From: Pauljensenia hongkongensis
GTDB taxonomy: Bacteria; Actinomycetota; Actinomycetes; Actinomycetales; Actinomycetaceae
Reading direction: 5' to 3'
Assembly (NCBI RefSeq): GCF_001746855.1
Contig: NZ_CP017298.1
Span: forward strand, 1,586,905-1,650,904
DNA: 64,000 nt
Under the pieces are notes generated by a model that was not told the DNA's origin, made no database searches, and saw nothing but the letters and a program-made list of their open reading frames with translations. Numbering within the stretch: position 1 is the first letter of the stretch; every line of letters begins with the position of its first letter. Below are positions 9,027 to 16,687 of this stretch, in pieces. A program made the position numbers and the translations under genes.

Positions 9027-11119
9027 CACGCGAACTCACGCCCGTCGAGGCGAAGGCCTCCAACGCCTTCGCCGGGTACATCGTCCGCAAGGACCTGGTG
9101 CACCAGGTCAAGGGCAACGCCGTCGTCCCCTCGTACGTCCTGGAGTTCCTGCTCGCGCAGTACTGCGCGACGACGAACGAGGAGGAGATCCGCTCCGGCG
9201 TCGAATCCGTGCGTAAGATCCTGGCCGCCCACTACGTGAACCGCGGCGAATCAGAACTCATCAAATCCCGGATACGCGAGCAGGGCGGCTACCGGATCAT
9301 CGACAAGGTCTCCGTTTCCCTGGACGAGGCGAACGACCGCTACGTGGCGTCCTTCGAGAACCTCGGGGTGGCCAACGCCCTGGTCTCGGACCAGACTGTC
9401 CGCGACAACGACCGCCTGCTCACCGGTGGTGTGTGGTGCATGGCCGACATGTCGTACTTCCCCGCCCTAGAGGGCGCCAAGACCGCCCCGTGGAACGTCT
9501 CGCGCCTGCAGGCGATCCAGCTGCCCCGGTTCTCCTTCGAGGAGTACGCCGACGCCCGGGGCCAGTTCACGACGCAGGAGTGGATCGACCTGCTGGTCGC
9601 ATCCGTGGGCCTGGACCCCTCGAAGCTCTCCGAGCGCGCCAAAATGCTCCAAGTCCTGCGCCTGGTCCCCTACGTGGAGCGCAACTACAACCTGGTGGAG
9701 CTCGGCCCCAAGGGCACCGGGAAGTCGCACATCTACTCCGAGTTCTCACCCCACGGGATCCTGGTGTCCGGCGGCGAGGTCACCCTGGCGAAACTCTTCG
9801 TCAACAACGCGACCCACCGCATCGGCCTCGTCGGATTCTGGGACGTCGTCGCCTTCGACGAGTTCGCCGGACGCAAGCGCGTCGAGCAGAACCTGGTCGA
9901 CACGATGAAGAACTACCTGGCGAACAAGTCCTTCTCGAGGGGCGACAGCCCCACGACAGCGCAGGCGTCCATGGTTTTCGTCGGCAACACCATGCGCACT
10001 GTGCCCGCCATGCTGGCCACCTCCGACTTGTTCGAGGCGCTGCCCGACGCCTACCACGACACGGCGTACATGGACCGCATCCACTACTACCTGCCCGGAT
10101 GGGAGGTCGACGTGATCCGGCCCGAGCTGTTCACCTCCGGCTACGGCTTCATCGTCGACTACCTGGCCGAGGCGCTCCGTCACCTGCGCACCCTCGACTT
10201 CTCGGGGGACCTCTCGGGCCACTTCGAGTTGGACTCCCACATGTCGACCCGCGACCGCGACGCCGTCCGCAAGACCTTCTCCGGCCTCGTCAAACTCATC
10301 CACCCCGACCGGGACGGCACGCCCGCAGAGTTGGAGTCGCTGCTGCGCCTGGCCATGGAGGGGCGCAAACGCGTGAAGGACCAGATCATCCGCCTCGATG
10401 AGACCATGCGGGAGTCCGGCTCGCACTTCCTCTACACGGTGTCGGCATCCGGTGGCGAGCGCGCTATCCGCACGCAGGAGGAGATCGACTACCCCGAGTA
10501 CTTCACCGCGGACGACGACCGCCCCGCAGGCGAGCCGCCCACCACAGGAGGGACTCATCCCCAACCCCCGGTGGGCGGGGCGGCGCAGGAGACTGCTCCC
10601 AGACCAGCCGACCGCCTCGACACCCTGCGTTCTCGCGCAATCCCCAAACGCGAGGAGGTCGAAGCACGGATAGGGGTGTCCCTGCCCAAGATGCTGCTCC
10701 CCTACCTGGTGGACGCCCAGAAGATCACCATCGTCGACCCGTACTTGCGGAAGCGCCACCAGATCGCGAACATCCACGACATCCTGATCCACATGGTCCA
10801 GGCCGTCGGCCTGGCGGCACCCCCTCGCGTCCACCTCGCCACCGGTCGGGCAGAGCCCGACAGAGCCACTGAGCAGATGCAACTGCTCAACGACCTCTGC
10901 CAGACGTGGGGCCATTTCGGCGTCGAGATCGACTACGAGTTCGTTGCCGACATCCACGACCGCGTCATCAAAACGGACACAGGCTGGGTCATCGACCTGG
11001 GTCGCGGCCTGGACGTGTACGAGCGGTTCCAAGCGCTGTCGAGGTTCGATCCGCGCTTCGACCTCATGGAGCTGCGCAGGACCAAGGGCTTCACCTTCAA
11101 CGCGCAACGAACGGAGTAG
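9023..11119 (+). CDS. brxL: BREX protein BrxL with MIT_C/PLD-like C-terminal domain
   Basis: The protein is 698 residues. An N-terminal BrxL domain (about 1-150) is followed by an AAA+ core with Walker A GPKGTGKSH near residue 228 and Walker B VVAFDEFAG near residue 275. A proline-rich linker covers about residues 500-540. The last ~155 residues do not show a Lon protease Ser-Lys pattern. Instead they contain ITIVDPYLRKRHQ near residue 568 and IHDRVIKTDTGWVIDLGRGLD at about 643-663. As I remember that family, this resembles the MIT_C (MITD1 C-terminal, phospholipase-D-like) signature HDRxI...GW.I..GRGLD. BrxL forms DNA-loading hexamers needed for phage exclusion but not for methylation. It overlaps pglZ by ATGA. 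The BrxL identity is firm; the C-terminal assignment is from memory of the motif. Confidence 0.9.
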   Translation: MTRELTPVEAKASNAFAGYIVRKDLVHQVKGNAVVPSYVLEFLLAQYCATTNEEEIRSGVESVRKILAAHYVNRGESELIKSRIREQGGYRIIDKVSVSLDEANDRYVASFENLGVANALVSDQTVRDNDRLLTGGVWCMADMSYFPALEGAKTAPWNVSRLQAIQLPRFSFEEYADARGQFTTQEWIDLLVASVGLDPSKLSERAKMLQVLRLVPYVERNYNLVELGPKGTGKSHIYSEFSPHGILVSGGEVTLAKLFVNNATHRIGLVGFWDVVAFDEFAGRKRVEQNLVDTMKNYLANKSFSRGDSPTTAQASMVFVGNTMRTVPAMLATSDLFEALPDAYHDTAYMDRIHYYLPGWEVDVIRPELFTSGYGFIVDYLAEALRHLRTLDFSGDLSGHFELDSHMSTRDRDAVRKTFSGLVKLIHPDRDGTPAELESLLRLAMEGRKRVKDQIIRLDETMRESGSHFLYTVSASGGERAIRTQEEIDYPEYFTADDDRPAGEPPTTGGTHPQPPVGGAAQETAPRPADRLDTLRSRAIPKREEVEARIGVSLPKMLLPYLVDAQKITIVDPYLRKRHQIANIHDILIHMVQAVGLAAPPRVHLATGRAEPDRATEQMQLLNDLCQTWGHFGVEIDYEFVADIHDRVIKTDTGWVIDLGRGLDVYERFQALSRFDPRFDLMELRRTKGFTFNAQRTE

Positions 11120-11201
11120 GACTCCTAGGCGCGTGTGAGCGCTGTTATCATCGAGTTAGGCACATCGTGTAGGGCGGTGGGCCAACCAGTGGAGGCGCCC
11201 C

Positions 11202-11684
11202 ATGAACCAGCAGAATATCAGCGGTATTGGCGACGGAAACACCATTAGTCAACACCAGCACATTGGCGATCAAACACTGTACTCACTCAGTCTTGACGGT
11301 CTTGCTGAGGAGGACGCCCTCGCCCGAAGGGTGACGGTAACTGAGCGCTACAGCCGCATGAGATCAGCATTGGTTGCGTTCGTTTTCGCCCTTCTTGGAT
11401 TCGGATGCCTTGCGTACTTCTACTGGAATGACGGATGTCCGGGACTCAGCAAACTCGTTGAGCTTGCACAAGAGAGCCTACTCACAGTCATCTTTGAGTA
11501 CACATTGCCACTAATAGTGGGAGCCACGGCTAGCGCGTTCTTCGGGAAGAAGATAACAAAGCCCACGGACATTGAGATCAGGAGCAAAGGCAGGCGAAAG
11601 CACATCTACAGCATCGCGCGCGAAAAAGGGTACTCAAAGAGAGAGTGGCGCCGTGCGCAACGACGCACAAGGGATCGGGCTTGA
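11202..11684 (+). CDS. Small two-TM membrane protein at the end of the BREX island
   Basis: I do not recognise the family. The 160-residue product begins with a polar Gly/Asn/Asp stretch (NISGIGDGNTIS and following, to about residue 24), then two hydrophobic helices at about 55-75 and 93-115, and ends in a strongly basic tail. Similar 'GxGN' N-termini followed by membrane helices occur in some bacterial conflict proteins, so a membrane effector is possible but unproven. ATG 11202 has a GGAGG at about 11191-11195. It is 82 bases after brxL; a possible extended -10 (TG-T-TATCAT) lies at 11143-11151, so it may be transcribed separately. Its base composition is more AT-rich than brxL, which suggests transfer. 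Confidence 0.65.
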   Translation: MNQQNISGIGDGNTISQHQHIGDQTLYSLSLDGLAEEDALARRVTVTERYSRMRSALVAFVFALLGFGCLAYFYWNDGCPGLSKLVELAQESLLTVIFEYTLPLIVGATASAFFGKKITKPTDIEIRSKGRRKHIYSIAREKGYSKREWRRAQRRTRDRA

Positions 11685-11697
11685 CATCAACGCCGAC

Positions 11698-11713
11698 TGT
11701 TTCACGTGAAACA
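11698..11713. promoter_or_regulatory. parS: parS centromere site 1
   Basis: TGTTTCACGTGAAACA is a perfect 16-bp palindrome identical to the universal chromosomal parS bound by ParB. It starts 14 bases after the stop of the membrane protein gene. It is the farthest site from oriC seen here (about 18.5 kb). Confidence 0.95.
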
Positions 11714-11727
11714 TCCCGTCCCCGCAG

Positions 11728-11761
11728 AACGCCCGTTGTTTCACGTGAAACAACGGGCGTT
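11728..11761. promoter_or_regulatory. parS: parS site 2 inside a 34-bp palindrome, terminator-like
   Basis: The core parS (TGTTTCACGTGAAACA) is at 11737-11752. The palindrome extends without mismatch to 17 bp per arm (11728-11744 and 11745-11761), with GC-rich outer arms (CGCCCGTTG) and a run of T at 11760-11763. Read as RNA it could also form a terminator hairpin for the upstream plus-strand genes. ParB binding is certain by sequence identity; the terminator role is inferred. Confidence 0.85.
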
Positions 11762-12121
11762 TTCACAGCTCACCGAGTCGGCGCCACGAGATTCCGTTGG
11801 GCGATGAGTTCGCACGATCGCTCGTCAGTAGCAACAACACCACCACAACGCCAACAGCGCACTCAGCAACCAGCAACCCCCGCCTCGCGACCTGCGCACG
11901 AGACGGTGTTCACCCTCAAGGAGCGCCCATCAGCGAGGGCACTCGCCAGCGAGGCACCACCCACCAACAGCACTCAACAACCGGTCTGCCCCGCCTCGTG
12001 ACCTGGGCACGGAGAAGCGTCCACCTATGGAGAGCGCCCCCATCAACGAGGGACAACCCTCCGCCGAAGACACTCACCAGCAAGGACACTCACCAACAAG
12101 CGCACCCCGCCACCGCCCCCG

Positions 12122-13048
12122 TCAACTGCGGGCAGCGGACACCCCCCGGGGCACTCCCCGCCTCGCGGCCCGGGCCCGGGCGAGCGCGCCGTGGCGGGGG
12201 GCGAATACCCAGGCGAGGGCGAAGAATCCGATGAGCACCAGGACGATCGTCGCACCGGTGGGAACGTCGATGGACCATGAGAGGTAGAGGCCGACGATCC
12301 CGGCCAGCGCCCCCAGGGCGGGCGACAGCCACATCATGGTGAAGAGGCGGTCGGTGAGCAGGCGCGCGATCGAGGCGGGCGCGACCAGCAGGGCGAGCAC
12401 GAGCACGTTCCCAATGGTCTGCACGGAGATCACCACCGCCAGGGCGACAGCCGTGTACAGCACCAGGTCCGTAGCGAGGATCCTCACCCCCGCCACGCGC
12501 GCGGTCTCGCGGTCCAGGGTGACGGCCACGATCCACCTGTGGAAGACGCACAGCAGGGTGAGCACCACCGCTCCCCCGCCGATGGCGACCGGCACGTCCG
12601 ACGCGGGGACGCCGGTGATCGACCCGAAGAGGAAGTCCTGCAGGCTGCCCGCGTAACCCGGGGCGCGCGCGATGATGACGACCCCCAGGGCGAAGGCGCC
12701 GACGAAGAGCACTCCGATGATCGAGTCCTCCTTGAGGCGCCGGCTGTGTGAGAGCAGGGCGACCAGGACGGCCGTGGCCACGCCCGCTATCGCGCCGCCG
12801 AGCACCAGGGATCCCGACGTGAGGAAGGCGATGGCAAGCCCTGGGAACACGGAGTGCGCCACCGCGTCGCCGATGAACGCCATTCCGCGCAGCACCACGT
12901 GCACGCCGACAGCACCGCACACCACGGCGGCCAGGACCGCCATGAGGAGCGCGCGCGGCAGGAACGCCAGAACCGGATTCGTCAGGTCCCGTAGGAAATC
13001 GACGGGGCTGAGGAACTCGGCGGCGCGCACGATCACCACCCCGTTCAC
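12122..13048 (-). CDS. Anchored-repeat-type metal ABC transporter, permease
   Basis: The 308-residue ABC-3 (ZnuB/MntB-type) integral membrane permease has about eight or nine hydrophobic helices and family blocks such as GVHVVLRGMAFIGDAVAHS and ISVQTIGNVLVLALLVAPAS. It forms the membrane channel for zinc or manganese uptake. GTG 13048 is the start because it overlaps the ATPase stop as GTGA, and the preceding residues in the same frame are only shadow sequence. It is the last gene of the five-gene operon. The C-terminus is basic (RARAARRG) and cytoplasmic. The neighbouring repeat proteins place it in the actinobacterial 'anchored repeat-type ABC transporter' subgroup. Confidence 0.9.
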   Translation of the reverse strand: MNGVVIVRAAEFLSPVDFLRDLTNPVLAFLPRALLMAVLAAVVCGAVGVHVVLRGMAFIGDAVAHSVFPGLAIAFLTSGSLVLGGAIAGVATAVLVALLSHSRRLKEDSIIGVLFVGAFALGVVIIARAPGYAGSLQDFLFGSITGVPASDVPVAIGGGAVVLTLLCVFHRWIVAVTLDRETARVAGVRILATDLVLYTAVALAVVISVQTIGNVLVLALLVAPASIARLLTDRLFTMMWLSPALGALAGIVGLYLSWSIDVPTGATIVLVLIGFFALAWVFAPRHGALARARAARRGVPRGVSAARS

Positions 13049-13830
13049 GCGACCACCCCCAGGGCGCTCAGCAGGGGGTTGTCCTCGCGCACCTCGAAGG
13101 TCCGCACCCACACGTCGGCGTCGCGCAGTTGATTGGGCGTGCCCGATCCGATGACGGTGCCGTTGATGAGGTAGAGGCGGTCGCACTGGGCGCGCGCCCC
13201 CACCAGGTCGTGCGTGGTCATGAGGACCGCGCTGCCCGATGCCGCCAAGGAGGCGAAGAGGTCCATGAGCAGTTCCTGCGTGGGCATGTCCAATCCGGTG
13301 AAGGGCTCGTCGAGCAGCAGGACGGAGGGCTCCAACGCGAGGGCGCGTGCGACGAGCACCCTTTGCCGCTGTCCGCCGGAAAGCTCCGCGACCGGCCGGT
13401 CGGCCAGTTCCCTCATTCCGACTTTCGCCAGCGCGCGCTCAACTGCCCTGTGGTGTGCGAGGCGGGGGCGCGCGAGGAGCCCGAGCCTGACGCTCACGGC
13501 GCCCAGGACCGCGTCGCGGACACTGATGGGGAAGTCCCACGCGAACTCGTGCCGCTGCGGCACGTACCCGACGGCGGCTGCGCATTCGATGCTGCCCGCG
13601 GCGGCGGGGACCAGCCCGAGGATGGCGCGGATGAGGGTCGTCTTGCCAGCGCCGTTGGGGCCGATGAGCCCGACCAGCTCCCCCGCCGACACCGTCAGGT
13701 CGACGTCACGCAGCACGGGCCGCCCGCCCAGGTTCACGCTGAGGCCGCGCACGACCAGCGGGCTGTCCGCCTCCCCCGTCGGGCCCTCGCCCCCTGTCGG
13801 GCGAGCGCCTCCCCTGTGCGACTGTTTCAC
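13045..13830 (-). CDS. Anchored-repeat-type metal ABC transporter, ATPase
   Basis: The 261-residue ATP-binding subunit has Walker A GPNGAGKTT, signature LSGGQRQRV, Walker B VLLLDEPFTGLD and switch MTTHDL, all in the normal order. It is of the ZnuC/MntA type that drives metal import. The start is GTG 13830, in a GTGA overlap with the preceding surface-protein gene; the stop overlaps the permease start. An unusual ~28-residue polar N-terminal extension (Gly/Pro/Arg-rich) precedes the first strand, so a later start is possible, but the overlap favours this one. Metal specificity cannot be read from the ATPase; the Zur-like box upstream of the operon favours zinc. Confidence 0.92.
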   Translation of the reverse strand: MKQSHRGGARPTGGEGPTGEADSPLVVRGLSVNLGGRPVLRDVDLTVSAGELVGLIGPNGAGKTTLIRAILGLVPAAAGSIECAAAVGYVPQRHEFAWDFPISVRDAVLGAVSVRLGLLARPRLAHHRAVERALAKVGMRELADRPVAELSGGQRQRVLVARALALEPSVLLLDEPFTGLDMPTQELLMDLFASLAASGSAVLMTTHDLVGARAQCDRLYLINGTVIGSGTPNQLRDADVWVRTFEVREDNPLLSALGVVA

Positions 13831-15026
13831 CGCGTTCCCTCCTTCGACGAGGCGGGGGCCGACGTCCGCTCGCCCGTTGACGAGGCGGGGGCCGGGTCCG
13901 CTCCCCCAGGTCCGGCTGCCCGGTCATTCCCCCCGGTTGTGTCCGATTCTTCGGCTCCTTCCATCCCCTCGGCCCCGTCGGCCTCCGCGATGGCTTTGCG
14001 GCGCTCGGCGGCGATGCTCCTCGACCGCATGATGAGGACGGCTCCGAGGGCCACGGTGATGGATGCGGCGACGACGAGGGCGATGATGAGCATCACCTGG
14101 TCGGAGAGCCCGGTCCCGTCCGCGGATGATCCGGTGGGCACCCGCGCCTCGTTCGCCGAGGCGCCGTCATCGGCCAAGCCGCTGTCCCCTGCGGGGCCGG
14201 CGTCGGCCGCCGAGCCCCCTCCACCCGCAGAATCCGCAGAACCCGCAGAACCCGCAGAACCCGCGGCGCCCGCCTCAGCGGCCGCAGCCGGAGCAGCGGC
14301 GAAGGCCTCGTCGGCGGAGGTCTGCGACCCGACTGCGAAACGCAGGGTCGTCGAGGCGCTGAGCTGCTGCCCGTCGGTGGTCCGGGCGGAGAAGGTGAGG
14401 GCGGCCGTGTAGACGCCGGGCGCGGTGAACACCCAGTTGGCGTGGACGTGGGTGGAGGCGTCGACCCACACGTCCTGGGCCTGCCCGCTCTGCCCGTCGA
14501 CCAGGAGCCGGGGCTTGCCGAAGGTGCCGTCCTGGAGGAACATCCACGTCCGCCCGGGGCCGCTGACGGATCCGATGCGCATGGTGGCCCCGCGGTCGAT
14601 GGCGGAGACGACCCCGGGGTCCTGCGTGTTCCAGCCGAGCCACACGACGTCCGGGTTCTGCGTCTGCGGCACGACGTAGTACTGCTCGCTCGCTTGGGCG
14701 CCCATGAAGGCGTAGTCGGAGCCTGTGGGGGCCGCCATGAGGGCGGCGTTGCTGACGCGCAGCACCGTCCGGTCGGGGTCCCGCCACACGGGGTGGGCGC
14801 CGGAGTCGTCGCGCAGGGCGACGCTCCACTGCCCGTCCACCATGCGGGGGCCGATGTCCACGTGCCCGGTGCCGATGATCGCGGACTCGGTTGACGCCTC
14901 CTCGTCGGCGCCGACCGTCTGGTCCAGGGCAGGGTCGTCCGCGGCCCGGGCGGGGGCGGTCCCCAGTGCCAGTGCGATGATCCCCACCGCCAGGGAGGCG
15001 ACCGCGCCTCGTGTGCGGAGTCTCAT
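13827..15026 (-). CDS. Membrane-anchored surface repeat protein of metal ABC operon
   Basis: The protein is 399 residues with a Sec signal (MRLRTRGAVASLAVG and following, cleavage after APARA). One copy of the actinobacterial surface-anchored repeat runs from about residue 45 to 240, with landmarks VWLGWNTQDPG and DASTHVHANWVFTAPGVYTA. The latter (His-rich HVHANW/PGVY) is the hallmark of the TIGR03769-type repeat. An Ala/Gly/Ser linker and one TM helix (VMLIIALVVAASITVALGAV) follow, then a ~70-residue charged tail. It is an exported metal-transport accessory protein, perhaps a metal chaperone at the wall. ATG 15026 overlaps the previous stop by ATGA. The exact ligand is unknown. Confidence 0.85.
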   Translation of the reverse strand: MRLRTRGAVASLAVGIIALALGTAPARAADDPALDQTVGADEEASTESAIIGTGHVDIGPRMVDGQWSVALRDDSGAHPVWRDPDRTVLRVSNAALMAAPTGSDYAFMGAQASEQYYVVPQTQNPDVVWLGWNTQDPGVVSAIDRGATMRIGSVSGPGRTWMFLQDGTFGKPRLLVDGQSGQAQDVWVDASTHVHANWVFTAPGVYTAALTFSARTTDGQQLSASTTLRFAVGSQTSADEAFAAAPAAAAEAGAAGSAGSAGSADSAGGGGSAADAGPAGDSGLADDGASANEARVPTGSSADGTGLSDQVMLIIALVVAASITVALGAVLIMRSRSIAAERRKAIAEADGAEGMEGAEESDTTGGNDRAAGPGGADPAPASSTGERTSAPASSKEGTR

Positions 15027-16687
15027 GGTGTCTCCTGTTCTGTGTCCCCCAGGCACGTCGCCAGGGAGTGCGCGTTGAAGCGCATCATGTCGATGTAGGT
15101 CGGGGCGCTCGCGTCCAGGGTGTCCCCGTAGAGCGGGCACACGCGGACCCCCGCGTCCTCGGCGGCCGTGCGCAGGGTCGACCGGGTCCGCGCCAGGTTG
15201 GGCTCCAGGAACACGGCGGGGATGCGCAGGTCGGTGAGCGTCGCCTGGAGCCTCACCCTGTCGGCCACGGAGGGCTCCACCCCCGGGTTGGGGGCCACGA
15301 AACCGGAGACCTCGAGGCCGTAGGCCCGTGCGAGGTACCCGAAGGCGTCGTTGGTGGTGACGAGGCGCCGGCGCTCGGGCGGTATCCGTGCGATCTCGGC
15401 CTGCACCTCGGCGTCGAGGCCGTCGAGCCGCGCGAGGTAGGCCGCCGCGTTGCGCTGGTACTCGTCTGCGGAGGCCGGATCCGCCTCCGCAAGGGCGTCG
15501 CGGATGACGCGCACATAGGCGGCGGCGTTGTGGGCGTCGTGCCACAGGTGCGGGTCGATCTCGCCGTGAACGTGTTTGCCGAGAACGGCTTGCGGCAGCA
15601 TGTACACGTCGGAGCCGGGTTCGCCGACGAATCGGTACCCTGTGCCCGGCACTTGGGTGAGGGTCCGCGTGGGCACGTCGATGACGACGTCGTCGAGGCT
15701 GTAGGACTCCATGGCGGACAGGCCTGTTCCCCCGGTCGAGCCTGCTCCCCCGCCTTCCCCAGTGGTCGGCGGGGCCGCCGCGGGGAGCGGTGTGGCGCCC
15801 TCCCCCACTGCGCCCTTGTCGGCGGCGAGGGTCAGCATCCCACGGTCGAGGTCCGCGGTGATGTCGGCGTGCCCGGCGGCCAGTACGGCGCGGCCCTGCT
15901 GGGCGGCGACCTCGTCCGCCCCGACGCCCACCGCGAACACAGCGGTCCCGGAGCCGAGCGGGGTGGGCGCGGCGCCGGGGCTCGTGCGCAGGCGGGCCTC
16001 GAAGTGGATGCGGTACACGCCGGGCTGTGTGAACGCCCAGCTCATGTGCTGGTGGGCGTCGGCGGGCAGCACGGAGGTGTCCGCCTGGTAGCCCGACGCC
16101 GCGTCGAAACCGTCGGAGGAGGCGAATCCGACCTGCGGCTCACCGAAGGAGGTCGTCAGGTAGGCCGACGCCGCGCCCGGCCCCTCGACCCCCGTGGCGA
16201 CCAGGTCGACCTCGGATGAGCGGTCCGCCCCCAGGGAGCGGCCGCTGCCGATCACGCGCATACCGAGCCAGACGGTGTCCAGGCTCCGGTCCTCCACGAG
16301 GGGCAGCACCGTCGCCCCCTGTTTGGCGGCCTCCTCAGCGACGGACACGGACTTCGCGTTCGCCGGCAGGTTGGCGTCCATGGCCCGGATGATCGCGTGC
16401 TCCTCCAGCAGCAGGTAGTTCGACAGGGCCACGTCCGCGTAGGCGACATCGCGGATGGTGCGCAGAGAGGGCTCCCACGAGTGGGGGTCGGCGCCATCGG
16501 GCACCATCTGCGTGACGCTCGCGCGGTCGCCGGCGACGTTGCGCGCCAGGTCCGCCAGAATCCCCGTTGTGGCCACGACGCGGATGCGGTCCTGCTGGGC
16601 GTCGGCCCCCGCGGCGGTGCTGGAGCACGCGGAGGCGGACAGGGCGGCTGCGAGCAGCAGGCCGGCCGCGCGACGCCTAGTGGGCAC
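15023..16687 (-). CDS. ZnuA-like metal-binding lipoprotein interrupted by surface repeat
   Basis: The 554-residue lipoprotein has a signal with lipobox LSASAC (lipid Cys21). The first ZnuA half follows (RVVATTGILADLARNVAGD, then DGADPHSWEPSLRTIRDV). A ~200-residue insertion resembling the surface-anchored repeat comes next (WLGMRVIG ... DAHQHMSWAFTQPGVYRIHF). The second ZnuA half then resumes at EIDPHLWHDAHNAAAYV and runs to the end. His residues in PHSW and PHLWHD are the expected metal ligands. This split layout is the TIGR03772 type of substrate-binding subunit. GTG 16687 is chosen because it directly precedes the signal peptide; it overlaps the upstream gene by 11 bases. It delivers zinc or manganese to the permease. 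Confidence 0.88.
   Translation of the reverse strand: MPTRRRAAGLLLAAALSASACSSTAAGADAQQDRIRVVATTGILADLARNVAGDRASVTQMVPDGADPHSWEPSLRTIRDVAYADVALSNYLLLEEHAIIRAMDANLPANAKSVSVAEEAAKQGATVLPLVEDRSLDTVWLGMRVIGSGRSLGADRSSEVDLVATGVEGPGAASAYLTTSFGEPQVGFASSDGFDAASGYQADTSVLPADAHQHMSWAFTQPGVYRIHFEARLRTSPGAAPTPLGSGTAVFAVGVGADEVAAQQGRAVLAAGHADITADLDRGMLTLAADKGAVGEGATPLPAAAPPTTGEGGGAGSTGGTGLSAMESYSLDDVVIDVPTRTLTQVPGTGYRFVGEPGSDVYMLPQAVLGKHVHGEIDPHLWHDAHNAAAYVRVIRDALAEADPASADEYQRNAAAYLARLDGLDAEVQAEIARIPPERRRLVTTNDAFGYLARAYGLEVSGFVAPNPGVEPSVADRVRLQATLTDLRIPAVFLEPNLARTRSTLRTAAEDAGVRVCPLYGDTLDASAPTYIDMMRFNAHSLATCLGDTEQETP

Larger units (their letters stand above)
11685..12121. other. Intergenic, two parS sites then no gene seen
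   Basis: This 437-base stretch separates the defence island (plus strand) from the 3' end of the metal-transport operon (minus strand). The first 80 bases hold two parS sites, the second of them inside a terminator-like palindrome. The rest is a low-complexity run rich in CAAC/CACC and short Arg/Thr/Pro-coding frames. I see no credible gene, RNA or promoter in it. Confidence 0.6.

Noticed and set aside
1..11684. Integrase or att sites marking the BREX island as a mobile element
   Set aside because: No integrase, transposase, tRNA gene or flanking direct repeat is visible on the side present in the window.
11797..12287. Two overlapping small frames after the parS pair
   Set aside because: Low-complexity Thr/Pro/Arg products, no ribosome sites, and one runs into the convergent permease gene.
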